From positions 62,001 through 126,000 of the forward strand of contig CP020563.1 of NCBI GenBank assembly GCA_002082585.1: a stretch of 64,000 bases of DNA. The letters run 5' to 3'. The stretch's first letter is position 1. Each line of letters starts with the position of its first letter. This document shows, piece by piece, positions 8,504-16,573 of the stretch. The DNA comes from Kitasatospora albolonga. Its GTDB lineage: Bacteria; Actinomycetota; Actinomycetes; Streptomycetales; Streptomycetaceae. The notes under the pieces are model-generated. The model was not told where the DNA came from, did not search any database, and worked only from the letters and a program-made list of their open reading frames with translations. Position numbers and translations under genes: made by a program.

Positions 8504-9415
8504 ATGCCGGAACTTCCCCTCGACCAGGTGCGGACCCTGCTCGCCGTGGTCGACGAGGGCACCTTCGACGCGGCGGCGAACGCCCTGCATGTGACGCCGT
8601 CGGCGGTCAGCCAGCGGGTGAAGGCCCTGGAGCAGCGCACGGGACGCGTTCTGCTGATGCGGACGAAGCCGGTCCGGCCCACCGAGTCCGGCGAGGTCGT
8701 GGTGCGCTTCGCCCGCGGGCTGGCCCGGCTGGAGCAGGACACGCGGGCGGCCCTCGGGATGTCCGGCCCGGGCGAGCCGACGCGGCTGACGATCGCGGTG
8801 AACTCCGACTCCCTGGCGACCTGGTTCCTGCCGGCGCTGGGCCGCGTGCCGGAGGAGCTGGGGATCGGTTACGAGCTCCGCCGGGAGGACCAGGACCATA
8901 CGGCCGCACTGCTCCGCGAGGGGGTGGTGATGGCGGCGGTGACCTCCTCGCCGGAGGCGGTGTCCGGCTGTTCGGTGCGGGGTCTGGGCCGGATGCGCTA
9001 TCTGCCGGTGGCCACCCCGGACTTCGCCGGGCGGTGGCTCGGGCCGGGCACCGGGGCTCCGTTGCGCGATCTGCTCGCGGACGCGCCGGTGGTGGACTTC
9101 GACCGGCGCGACGACCTCCAGGACTCCTTCCTCCGCTCCCTCGGGGGTGGGCGCGGGGAGCGGGCACGGCGCCATTTCGTGCCCACGTCGGAGGGGTTCG
9201 TCGACGCCGTGGCGGCCGGGATGGGCTGGGGCATGCTGCCCGAGGCGCAGGCGGGCCCGCTGCTCGCCGACGGCCGACTGGTGGGCCTCGCCCCGGACCG
9301 GCACATCGACGTCCCGCTGTACTGGCAGCAGTGGAAGCTCGACTCCCCGGCCCTGGCCGCCGTGGCGGAAGCCGTGCTGGCGGAGGCCGCCGGGGCGCTC
9401 GGCGGGGCCGCTTAG
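8504..9415 (+). CDS. LysR-family regulator of the LysG/ArgP type
   Basis: A 303-residue LysR-type regulator. The winged helix-turn-helix is at residues 5-60 (AAANALHVTPSAVSQRVKALEQ) and is followed by an effector-binding domain containing TIAVNSDSLATWFLPAL, a signature of the ArgP/LysG branch. The protein should sense lysine or arginine and control the divergent exporter gene. The start is ATG 8504, or the GTG immediately before it (8501). There is no room for a ribosome-binding site between either codon and the dyad at 8468-8499, so a leaderless transcript is likely. Confidence 0.92.
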   Translation: MPELPLDQVRTLLAVVDEGTFDAAANALHVTPSAVSQRVKALEQRTGRVLLMRTKPVRPTESGEVVVRFARGLARLEQDTRAALGMSGPGEPTRLTIAVNSDSLATWFLPALGRVPEELGIGYELRREDQDHTAALLREGVVMAAVTSSPEAVSGCSVRGLGRMRYLPVATPDFAGRWLGPGTGAPLRDLLADAPVVDFDRRDDLQDSFLRSLGGGRGERARRHFVPTSEGFVDAVAAGMGWGMLPEAQAGPLLADGRLVGLAPDRHIDVPLYWQQWKLDSPALAAVAEAVLAEAAGALGGAA

Positions 9416-9502
9416 GATGGCGGGTCCTCCCCCGGGTCGGCGGGCCCGGCTCCGTACGGGCACCTTCCGGGGGCCGTTCCCGAGAGTTCCGGAGGCCCCT
9501 CC

Positions 9503-10165
9503 TTGCGCGTGCTGCTGGTGGAGGACGACGAGGACCTGCGGGCGGTGGTCGCGGCGGGGCTGCGCGAGGCGGGCTTCGCCGTCGACGGTGCGGGCGACTG
9601 GCCGGAGGCGGACGTGATGCTGCATGTCACCGCGTACGACTGTGTGGTCCTGGACCGGATGCTGCCCTCCGGCGACGCCCTCGGCGGGCTGGAGGGCAGG
9701 CGCCGGGCGGGCTGGTCCGTACCCGTGCTCTGCCTCACCGCCCTGGGCACCCTGGACGACCGGCTGCACGGGCTGGAGAGCGGGGCGGACGACTATCTGG
9801 CCAAGCCGTTCGCCCTGCGCGAGCTCGTCCTGCGGGTCCGCAGCCTGACCCGGCGCGCGGCCGAGCGGCTGCCCGCCTTCCTGAGCTGCGCGGACGTGGT
9901 GATGGACCTGGCCCGGCGGGAGGTGCGGCGGGGCGGGGTGCTGCTGTCGCTGAGCCCGAAGGAGTACGCCGTGCTCCAGCAGCTCCTGGTCCATCAGGGC
10001 AGCGTCGTCACGCGTACGGCGTTGCTGGAGCACTGCTGGGACGAGATGGCCGACCCCGTCTCCAATGTGGTGGACGCCGTCATCGCGGGCGTACGGCGCA
10101 AGCTCGGCGCCCCGGTGCTGGTGCACACCGTGCGCGGCCAGGGGTTCCTGCTGGGCGCCCGATGA
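9503..10165 (+). CDS. OmpR-family response regulator
   Basis: A 220-residue response regulator. The receiver domain carries the acidic pair DD at 8-9, the phospho-acceptor Asp51 in VVLDRM, Thr79 and Lys101 in YLAKPF. A winged-helix output domain covers about 125-220 (LSLSPKEYAVLQQLLVHQG...HTVRGQGFLL). Translation starts at a TTG with GGAGG seven bases upstream. The stop overlaps the ATG of the sensor kinase (ATGA), so the two are translated together. The gene 90 bases upstream is the LysR regulator; nothing links them in function. The target is unknown, though the GH114 gene directly downstream is a candidate. Confidence 0.95.
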   Translation: MRVLLVEDDEDLRAVVAAGLREAGFAVDGAGDWPEADVMLHVTAYDCVVLDRMLPSGDALGGLEGRRRAGWSVPVLCLTALGTLDDRLHGLESGADDYLAKPFALRELVLRVRSLTRRAAERLPAFLSCADVVMDLARREVRRGGVLLSLSPKEYAVLQQLLVHQGSVVTRTALLEHCWDEMADPVSNVVDAVIAGVRRKLGAPVLVHTVRGQGFLLGAR

Positions 10166-11487
10166 TCCGGACGCAGGGCTCCGGCTCCGCGCGGCGCCGC
10201 TCCCCGGCCCGGACCCGGCTGCGGCGGCTGCAACTGCGCCTGACCGCCGCGTACACGCTGATCACCGTCGTCGGGCTGAGCTGTCTGTCCTGGCTGGTGA
10301 TCCGTACCGACGACCGGTCCCGGGAGAGCGCCGAGTACGACGAGATGCGCCGCCGGGCCTCCGTCGCCGCCTCGCTCGTCTATTACGAGGACGACCGCAT
10401 CCGGCTGGACGGGCTCACCGACGACGAGGCGACGGCGGGCACGCCCCAGATCCTGGTGCTGGAGGACCGGCCGGGCGACGGTCCGGCCGTGGTGTTCCGG
10501 GGCAGCGTCCAGCAGTTCGACGTACCGGCGGCCACGGTCGCGCGGGCGGCGCGCGCGGCGATGCGTGAGGAGGAGCCCGTGCGGCAGGAGGTCAGCGACC
10601 GTACGGGCGGACCCGTCCGGCTGCTGGCGGTGCCCTTCTGGCACGACGCGACCGACGAGGTGGCGGGCGCGGCCGTCGCGGTCGGGGACCCGGCGTACGG
10701 GTCGGCCGAGCACCGCAGCCTGGTCCTCTCCCTCGTCGTCGGGTGTGCCGCCCTCACCGCGCTGGCCGCGCTCACCGGGCATGTGTTGTCGGGGCGGTCC
10801 ATGCGGCCCGCCTGGCAGGCGCTGGAGCAGCAGGAGCGGCTGCTCGCCGACGCGGCGCACGAGCTGCGGACGCCGGTGGCGGTGATGCGCGGTTCGGTGG
10901 AGGTGGCCGAGCAGGCTCCGGGCGGGTGGGAGACCCATCTGCCGAGGCTCCGCCGGGCAGCGGACCGGATGGGGCAGGTGGTGGAGACGCTGCTCGTCCG
11001 GGGCAGGCTGGAGGCCGCCGTGGACTCCGTACGGACCGAGCCGCTGCGCCTGGACCAGCTGGTGGAGGAGGTGTGCGCCGATCTGCCGGAGGGCGGGCAC
11101 CGCCTGGAGCTGCGGGCGGCGGAGTCGGTGGTCGACGCCGACCCGGCGCTGGTGCGGGTGGCCGTCCGCAACCTGCTGGACAACGCCGTGCGCCACGGCC
11201 GGACGCCCGGGGAGGCGGACCGGGCCGAGCTGCTCGTGACCGTACGGGGGCCGGAGGTGTCGGTCGCCGACCGGGGTCCGGGGGTGGAGCCGGGGCGGCT
11301 GCCGGAGCTGCTGGAGCGCTTCCGCTCCCCCGGTGGCGGTACGGGCATCGGCCTCTCGCTGGTGCACCGGGTCGCGCTCGCCCACCGGGGCACGCTGACC
11401 GTGCGCGCCCGGCCCGGCGGCGGTGCGGTGTTCGTCCTGCGGCTCGCGCCCGCCCGGTCGCGGCGGAGACGGGCCGGGACGGGCTGA
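10162..11487 (+). CDS. Sensor histidine kinase
   Basis: A 441-residue membrane kinase, partner of the preceding response regulator. A first membrane helix is at about 30-46 (TLITVVGLSCLSWLVI), an extracytoplasmic sensor region at 50-185, and a second helix at about 187-208. The H-box DAAHELRTPVAV follows, with phospho-acceptor His233. The ATPase domain has the N-box (NLLDNAVRHG), a DRGPGVEPG G1 box and GGTGIGLSLVHRVA. All catalytic motifs are intact. The sensor region has no family name I recognise, so the stimulus is unknown. The short HAMP-like linker is reduced. Confidence 0.94.
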   Translation: MIRTQGSGSARRRSPARTRLRRLQLRLTAAYTLITVVGLSCLSWLVIRTDDRSRESAEYDEMRRRASVAASLVYYEDDRIRLDGLTDDEATAGTPQILVLEDRPGDGPAVVFRGSVQQFDVPAATVARAARAAMREEEPVRQEVSDRTGGPVRLLAVPFWHDATDEVAGAAVAVGDPAYGSAEHRSLVLSLVVGCAALTALAALTGHVLSGRSMRPAWQALEQQERLLADAAHELRTPVAVMRGSVEVAEQAPGGWETHLPRLRRAADRMGQVVETLLVRGRLEAAVDSVRTEPLRLDQLVEEVCADLPEGGHRLELRAAESVVDADPALVRVAVRNLLDNAVRHGRTPGEADRAELLVTVRGPEVSVADRGPGVEPGRLPELLERFRSPGGGTGIGLSLVHRVALAHRGTLTVRARPGGGAVFVLRLAPARSRRRRAGTG

Positions 11488-11559
11488 CGCTCACGATTCG
11501 CTCATGATCGGCCGTCCATGATGCGGGGGAGATACGCAGACGCACGCACGGGAGTCCCC

Positions 11560-12408
11560 TTGTCCAAGCACGCCCTCACCCCCTTCCTCCGCCGCCGGTC
11601 CACCCTCGCGGCCCTGGCCGGGGGCGTCGCCGCGACGTCCGCGGCGGGGCTCCTGCTCTCCAGCGCCTTCGCCGCCAAGCCCGCGCCCGAGGTCGTCCTC
11701 CCGAAGGCGAACGCGGCCTTCGACTACCAGATCGGCGGGGCCTACACCCCGCCCGCCGGGGTCAGGGCGGTCTCGCGCGACCGGGGCGCGAAGCCCGTAC
11801 GCGGTCTGTACAACATCTGTTACGTCAACGCCTTCCAGACCCAGCCGGACGCGCTGGAACAGTGGCAGAAGAAGAACCCGGACCTGCTGCTGCGCGACGG
11901 CAGGGGCCGCCCGGTCAATGACGAGGCGTGGGGCGAGGCGCTGCTCGACACCTCCACGGCCGCCAAGCGGACCCGGCTGGCGAAGATCGTCGGCAGCTGG
12001 ATCGACGGCTGCGCGAAGTCCGGGTTCCAGGCGGTGGAGCCGGACAACCTCGATTCGTACGAGCGCTCCGGCGGCCGGCTCACCCGGGCGCACAACGCCG
12101 CGTTCGCCAAGCTGCTGGCCGCGCGGGCGCACGCGGCGGGGCTGGCGATCGGCCAGAAGAACACCACGGACCTGCTGGGACAGCGCAAGGCGATCGGCTT
12201 CGACTTCGCGGTCGCGGAGGAGTGCGGCCGCTACGACGAGTGCGCCGACTACGCCACCGCGTACGGCAACCGGGTCTTCGTCATCGAGTACACCTCCCGC
12301 GATTTCCGGAAGGCGTGCTCCGCCGTGGGCAAGAAGCTCTCCGTGGTCCAGCGGGACCTGGAGGTGCGGCCCGCGGGCCGGGCGGGGTACGTGTTCCGCA
12401 CCTGCTGA
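11560..12408 (+). CDS. Secreted GH114-type endo-alpha-1,4-polygalactosaminidase
   Basis: A 282-residue protein with a signal sequence (arginine-rich start, hydrophobic stretch TLAALAGGVAATSAAGLLL, cleavage near AFA-AK at about 35). The mature part is a small TIM-barrel glycosidase of the GH114 type: FDYQIGGAYTPPAGV, FQAVEPDNLDSY with the presumed catalytic acids, IGQKNT and FAVAEECG. These enzymes cut galactosaminogalactan-type polymers found in fungal walls and biofilms. The TTG at 11560 follows GGGAG and gives a normal signal peptide; an in-frame ATG at 11518 would add an unlikely N-terminal extension. The gene lies 72 bases after the two-component system. Confidence 0.85.
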   Translation: MSKHALTPFLRRRSTLAALAGGVAATSAAGLLLSSAFAAKPAPEVVLPKANAAFDYQIGGAYTPPAGVRAVSRDRGAKPVRGLYNICYVNAFQTQPDALEQWQKKNPDLLLRDGRGRPVNDEAWGEALLDTSTAAKRTRLAKIVGSWIDGCAKSGFQAVEPDNLDSYERSGGRLTRAHNAAFAKLLAARAHAAGLAIGQKNTTDLLGQRKAIGFDFAVAEECGRYDECADYATAYGNRVFVIEYTSRDFRKACSAVGKKLSVVQRDLEVRPAGRAGYVFRTC

Positions 12409-12424
12409 GACGTCCCGGAACCCG

Positions 12425-13228
12425 TCACTCCGATGGGGCGGCCTCCCGGCGGGCGATGACCGTGAAGAGGGAGCCGTCCCGGTCGCCGATCACCGATTCG
12501 GGCCCGTCGTCCGGGGAGACGGCGGGCAGGGAGGCCGTTCCGCCTGCCTCGCGCGCGGCCCCGGTGGCCGCCGTCAGGTCGTCGACCGGGAAGCGGACGT
12601 GCCAGCGGGGGCGGAGCCGGGGGTCGGGGGAGGCGCCGTCGCCCCCGCCGCGCAGGGTGGCCACGGTGCGGCCGCCCTGCCGGACGACCACGGTGTCCTC
12701 CTCGTAGGCGTAGCCGACCTCGCAGCCGCCGGGCTCCAGGGGGTCCCAGCCGAAGACCCCGGCGTAGAAGACGGCCGCGTCGAAGGCGTGGCTCGTCCGC
12801 AGGTCGAGGGAGACGGGTGCGCCGTCGCGGCCGATGGACCACGGCGGGGTGCGGCCCTCCCAGAAGCCGAACCCGGCCCCTTCGCGGTCGGCGGCCACGG
12901 CGCCCCGGCCGGGGCCGAGCCGGATCGGTCCGACGGCGATGGTGCCGCCGCGTTCCCGTACGCGGGCGGCGGTGGCGTCCACGTCGGCGACGGCGAAGTA
13001 CGGGGTCCAGGCGGTGGCGGTGGGCAGCCCGGGTGCGATCTGCCCGATCCCGGCGACGGGCATGGTGCCCGCCTGCGCGACGGAGAACCCCTCGCCCAGG
13101 GTGCCGGAGCGGAAGGTCCACCCGAGAACGGCCGCGTAGAAGTCCTGTGCGGCGCGCAGGTTACGGGTCATGAGGCTGACCCAGCAGGGGACGCCGTGCA
13201 CAGGGGTGCTCTGCTCTGCCGCCGTCAT
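12425..13228 (-). CDS. Two-domain VOC (glyoxalase/dioxygenase-fold) protein
   Basis: A 267-residue protein with two vicinal-oxygen-chelate units of about 130 residues. The first begins VPCWVSLMTRNLRAAQDFYAA, the second VSLDLRTSHAFDAAVFYAG. Both have the characteristic FYAxVxGW motif (FYAAVLGW, FYAGVFGW). Such tandem proteins in Streptomyces resemble hydroxylase-like or lactoylglutathione-lyase-like members, but many act as drug-binding or stress proteins, and the metal ligands are not obvious. The gene converges with the GH114 gene, whose stop is only 16 bases away. The reaction cannot be assigned from sequence. Confidence 0.85.
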   Translation of the reverse strand: MTAAEQSTPVHGVPCWVSLMTRNLRAAQDFYAAVLGWTFRSGTLGEGFSVAQAGTMPVAGIGQIAPGLPTATAWTPYFAVADVDATAARVRERGGTIAVGPIRLGPGRGAVAADREGAGFGFWEGRTPPWSIGRDGAPVSLDLRTSHAFDAAVFYAGVFGWDPLEPGGCEVGYAYEEDTVVVRQGGRTVATLRGGGDGASPDPRLRPRWHVRFPVDDLTAATGAAREAGGTASLPAVSPDDGPESVIGDRDGSLFTVIARREAAPSE

Positions 13229-13339
13229 CGAGATCCGTCTCCTCGCCGGGACACCATGCCTCCCATACCTACGCTGCCCGGGTCGGCGGCGCCACCCGGC
13301 ACCTGCCCCGGAACCGGCAGCCCGGGCGGCGCGGGGCGG

Positions 13340-14020
13340 TCAGCGGCCAGTGGCCGGGGCGGGTACCGCCGCCGCGGGTTCGCCCAGGTGCCCGGCGGCC
13401 GTGCGCCAGGCGGTGGTGACGGCTTCGCGCGCCGTGGCGGTCGCGGCCGCGATGCCCGGCGGCAGGTGCACCGGCGAGCCCAGGTGGACGTGGAGCCGGG
13501 GGCGGCGGGCCGGGGCGGTGAGGAACCCGGCGATCTGCTTGGCGCCCGAACCGGAGGTCACCCGGCGGGCGCCCGCCTGGCCGAGGGGGACGACGGGTGC
13601 ACCCGACGCGTGGGCCAGACGGGCGAGGCCGCTGCGGAACCGCTCCGGCGGGGCCTCGGCCCCGTCCGTCCGCAGGGGCAACCGGCCCTCCCCGTAGATG
13701 AGGACGTGGCGGCCCGCCCCGAGCGCGGCGGCGGCCGTGTCGAGGGCCTCGGCCGCCCGGTGGGTGCCGCGGTGCACGGGCACATGGCCGCCGCGCTCCA
13801 GGAACCGGCCGAGGACCGGGACACGCCAGAGCCCGGCGGTGGCCATGACCACCGGTTCGATGTCGAGCCGCAGCAGCGCGGCGAGGACGACGCCGGGGTC
13901 GGCGAGGGAGGTGTGGTTGGCGACGATGATGGAGCCGGGCGCCGGGGCAGTGCCGTGGTCGGAGGTGACGGTGAGGCGGCCGAGGCAAGGGATGACGGCG
14001 GCTGCGACGCTGCTGAGCAC
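13340..14020 (-). CDS. PlsC-like 1-acylglycerol-3-phosphate acyltransferase
   Basis: A 226-residue acyltransferase. The catalytic HX4D motif is NHTSLAD at about residues 35-41, and the substrate-binding EGR-type motif is YGEGRLPLR near 110. A proline-containing VVPLGQAG block follows, as in the family. It should transfer an acyl chain from ACP or CoA to lysophosphatidate or a related acceptor at the inner face of the membrane. It is shorter than housekeeping PlsC proteins and has no clear membrane helix. Its neighbours give no pathway clue, so acylation of a specialised lipid is possible. Confidence 0.87.
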   Translation of the reverse strand: MLSSVAAAVIPCLGRLTVTSDHGTAPAPGSIIVANHTSLADPGVVLAALLRLDIEPVVMATAGLWRVPVLGRFLERGGHVPVHRGTHRAAEALDTAAAALGAGRHVLIYGEGRLPLRTDGAEAPPERFRSGLARLAHASGAPVVPLGQAGARRVTSGSGAKQIAGFLTAPARRPRLHVHLGSPVHLPPGIAAATATAREAVTTAWRTAAGHLGEPAAAVPAPATGR

Positions 14021-14359
14021 GGCTCTCCTGGGGTCGGGATGACGGGGTGACCTGGTCGGTCGTGTTCATCGTCGCGACGGCGGAGGTCTCGGACCTGAGT
14101 TCGGATACTCACCCGGGGTGCGCTGCGGTGCTCGGGCGGCGCGTCCCGTCCGGCGCGGGGGCCGTCGTGCTCCGGTCCGGCGGAGGAGCCATCGTGATCC
14201 GCCTGGCGGAGGAGCCGTGGTGCGGTGCCCGGCGGAAGGACCCCTCTGCCCTGCCCGGCGGAAAACGGTGGGCGTGGGGTGCGGTCCCGGCGGCAGACTG
14301 CGGGGGTCACCGACGATGCCTCTCCACCTCGCAGAGGCGCCCCCGAGGAGCTGCCCCGT
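14021..14359. other. 339-base intergenic region between divergent genes
   Basis: No gene is visible. It must carry the promoters of the acyltransferase (leftward) and the APH-like kinase (rightward). A 12-base direct repeat GGCGGAGGAGCC occurs at 14179-14190 and 14205-14216. I see no convincing operator dyad or riboswitch. Confidence 0.5.
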
Positions 14360-15310
14360 ATGAGTCCCGCCCCCTCTCCCGGCTTCGGCTCCCCCGCCTT
14401 CGAGGTCCCCGGTGCCCTGGTCGCCTCGTACGGCGCACCCGGCGACACCCGGGGCCGGGCCTGGCTGGCCGCGCTGCCCGGGCTGGCCGCCGGTTTCCTG
14501 GACCGCTGGGGGCTGCGGCGGGACGGGCCGGCCGGGCACGGGACGGCCGGGCTCGTGCTGCCGGTGGTACGGGCGGACGGGACGCCCGCCGTGCTCAGGC
14601 TCCAGCCGCCCGCCGAGGAGAACTCCGGGGTGGCCGCGGGGCTCCGGGCCTGGGACGGCGCCGGGGCGGTCCGGCTGCTCGACGCCGATCCGGTGGCGGG
14701 CGCGCAGTTGCTGGAGCGGCTGGACGCGGGGCGCCCGCTGTCGGCGGAGCCGGACGAGGCGGTGGTGCTGGGGGTCCTGGCCGGGCTCATGGCGCGGCTG
14801 TCGGCGGTGCCCGCGCCGCCGGGGATGCGGAGGCTCGCCGATATCGCCGCCGCGATGGCCGAGCAGGCGCCCGGGGCCCTGCCGCTGCTGCGCGATCCGG
14901 CGGAGCGGGAGCTCGTACGCACCTGTGCCGCCGCCGTGGCGGAGCTGGCGGGCGAGGCGGGCGACCGGCTGCTCCACTGGGATCTGCACGACGGCAACGT
15001 GCTGGCCGGGGAGCGCGAGCCGTGGCTCGCCATCGATCCCGAACCGCTGGCCGGTGACCCCGGGTTCGAGCTGTGGCCCGCCCTGGACATCCGCTGGGAG
15101 AAGGTCGCGGAGGGCGGGGTGACGGGCCCGGTGCTGTACCGGTTCGACCTGCTCACCGAGGCGCTCGGCCTGGACCGGGCGCGGGCCACCGGCTGGACGC
15201 TGGGCCGGGTGCTGCAGAACGCGCTCTGGGATATCGAGGACGGGAAGGAGGCGCTGGAGCCCGCCCAGGTCGCCCTGGCCACGACGCTGCTGGAGCACCG
15301 GTCCTCATGA
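14360..15310 (+). CDS. APH(6)/streptomycin-6-kinase-like phosphotransferase
   Basis: A 316-residue kinase of the aminoglycoside/hydroxyurea phosphotransferase group. The catalytic loop LLHWDLHDGNVLAGE (about 205-220) and the DFG-like IDPEPLAGDPGFE match APH(6) enzymes such as StrA/AphD and StrB, which inactivate streptomycin by 6-phosphorylation. The N-terminal nucleotide-binding half is present (TAGLVLPVVRADGTPAVLRL). The ATG at 14360 has GAGGAG nine bases upstream. No aminoglycoside biosynthetic genes lie nearby, so this is an isolated resistance-type or housekeeping small-molecule kinase. Family relatives without resistance activity are common, and the substrate is an inference. Confidence 0.87.
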   Translation: MSPAPSPGFGSPAFEVPGALVASYGAPGDTRGRAWLAALPGLAAGFLDRWGLRRDGPAGHGTAGLVLPVVRADGTPAVLRLQPPAEENSGVAAGLRAWDGAGAVRLLDADPVAGAQLLERLDAGRPLSAEPDEAVVLGVLAGLMARLSAVPAPPGMRRLADIAAAMAEQAPGALPLLRDPAERELVRTCAAAVAELAGEAGDRLLHWDLHDGNVLAGEREPWLAIDPEPLAGDPGFELWPALDIRWEKVAEGGVTGPVLYRFDLLTEALGLDRARATGWTLGRVLQNALWDIEDGKEALEPAQVALATTLLEHRSS

Positions 15311-15375
15311 TCCGGTCCCCGGCGTGATCCGCGTACGGGACATGGTCCGGTACGCGGCAGGGGCGAGCCGTCGGC

Positions 15376-15404
15376 TACCTTATTGCACATAGGTTGCAAC
15401 TACT
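15376..15404. promoter_or_regulatory. Dyad upstream of the tsaD-like gene
   Basis: The A+T-rich segment just upstream of the ribosome-binding site contains TTGCA and TGCAA as an inverted pair (TTGCACATAGGTTGCAA, about 15382-15398). It sits where a repressor would overlap the promoter. The pattern resembles MarR/PadR-type operators. No regulator gene is adjacent. Confidence 0.4.
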
Positions 15405-15426
15405 GATTCATGGCAAGGAGGCACCC

Positions 15427-16497
15427 GTGGGCTCTCCCGTGGTGCTGGGCATCGAGTCGTCGTGCGACGAGACCGGGGCGGGCCTGGTGCGGGACGGGCG
15501 TCTCCTCGGCCACGCGCTCGCGTCCAGCATGGACGAGCACGCCCGCTTCGGCGGGGTCGTGCCCGAGATCGCCGCGCGGGCCCATGTGCACTCCTTCGGC
15601 CCGGTCGTCCGGCAGGCGCTGGAGAGCGCGGGGCTGCGGATGGCGGACATCGGGGCGGTCGCCGTCACCACCGGGCCCGGGCTCTCCGGAGCGCTCCAGG
15701 TGGGGCTGGCCGGGGCGAAGGGGCTGGCGTACGCGCTGGATGTGCCGCTGTACGGGGTCCATCACCTGGCGGGGCATGTCGCCGCCGACACCCTGGAGCA
15801 CGGCCCGCTCCCCGATCCCTGTGTGGTGCTGATCGTCTCCGGCGGCCACACCTCGCTGCTGCTCGTCCGCGATCTCGCCCGTGACCTCATCGTCCACCTC
15901 GGGGACACCGTGGACGACGCGGCCGGTGAGTGCTTCGACAAGGTGGCCCGGGTGTTCGGGCTGCCCTACCCGGGCGGTCCGGCGATCGACCGGGTGGCAC
16001 GGGAGGGCGACCGGCGTGCGGTGGCGTTCCCGCGCCCGATGACCGGGGCGCGGGACGCCCCGTACGCCTTCTCCTTCTCCGGGCTGAAGACGGCCGCCGC
16101 CCGCTGGGCCGAGCAGCGGCGGGTGGCGGGCGGGGAGCTGCCGGTGGCCGACGGGGCGGCCTCGCTCCAGGAGGCGGTGGCCGATGTGCTGACCCGCAAG
16201 GCGGTGGCAGCCTGCCGTGACCACGGGGTGTCCACGCTGGTCGTGGTGGGCGGGGTGGCCGCCAATTCGCGGGTACGGGAGCTGGCCGAGCAGCGGTGCC
16301 GGGCGGCCGGGATCACGCTGCGGGTGCCGCCGCTGCGCCTGTGCACGGACAACGGGGCGATGATCGCGGCCGTCGGTGACCTGCTCGTACGGGCCGGGGC
16401 CGAGCCCGCGCCGATGGACGTGTCGATCGACCCGTCGGCGCCGCTGGAGTACGCGGCGCTGCACCCGGTGGCGCGGAGCGCGGTCGCGGCGGCGTGA
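15427..16497 (+). CDS. tsaD: TsaD-like tRNA N6-adenosine threonylcarbamoyltransferase, free-standing copy
   Basis: A 356-residue ASKHA-fold protein. It has the family start [16 protein letters not shown], the metal-binding HxxxH at His113/His117 (GVHHLAGH), and the nucleotide-binding elements [11 protein letters not shown] and [13 protein letters not shown]. TsaD installs threonylcarbamoyl on A37 of ANN-decoding tRNAs, working with TsaB, TsaE and TsaC. I chose the GTG at 15427 because AAGGAGG lies just upstream; an ATG-like start at 15394 would add eleven unconserved residues. None of the usual partner genes (tsaB, tsaE, rimI, groES) is nearby, which suggests a second copy of the gene. A dyad in the promoter suggests regulated expression. 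Confidence 0.9.
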   Translation: MGSPVVLGIESSCDETGAGLVRDGRLLGHALASSMDEHARFGGVVPEIAARAHVHSFGPVVRQALESAGLRMADIGAVAVTTGPGLSGALQVGLAGAKGLAYALDVPLYGVHHLAGHVAADTLEHGPLPDPCVVLIVSGGHTSLLLVRDLARDLIVHLGDTVDDAAGECFDKVARVFGLPYPGGPAIDRVAREGDRRAVAFPRPMTGARDAPYAFSFSGLKTAAARWAEQRRVAGGELPVADGAASLQEAVADVLTRKAVAACRDHGVSTLVVVGGVAANSRVRELAEQRCRAAGITLRVPPLRLCTDNGAMIAAVGDLLVRAGAEPAPMDVSIDPSAPLEYAALHPVARSAVAAA

Positions 16498-16498
16498 A

Positions 16499-16540
16499 CG
16501 GCCCGGTCCCGGACGCCGCTGCGGTGTCCGGGGCCGGTTC
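16499..16540 (+). terminator. GC-rich hairpin after the tsaD-like gene
   Basis: CCCGGACGCC and GGTGTCCGGG pair with one mismatch around a short loop just past the stop codon. It lies between converging genes (tsaD-like and the GH13 gene), so it may serve both. Confidence 0.4.
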
Positions 16541-16573
16541 CGTCGTACGGAGTCGTTCTTCCTCGTACGGGGG

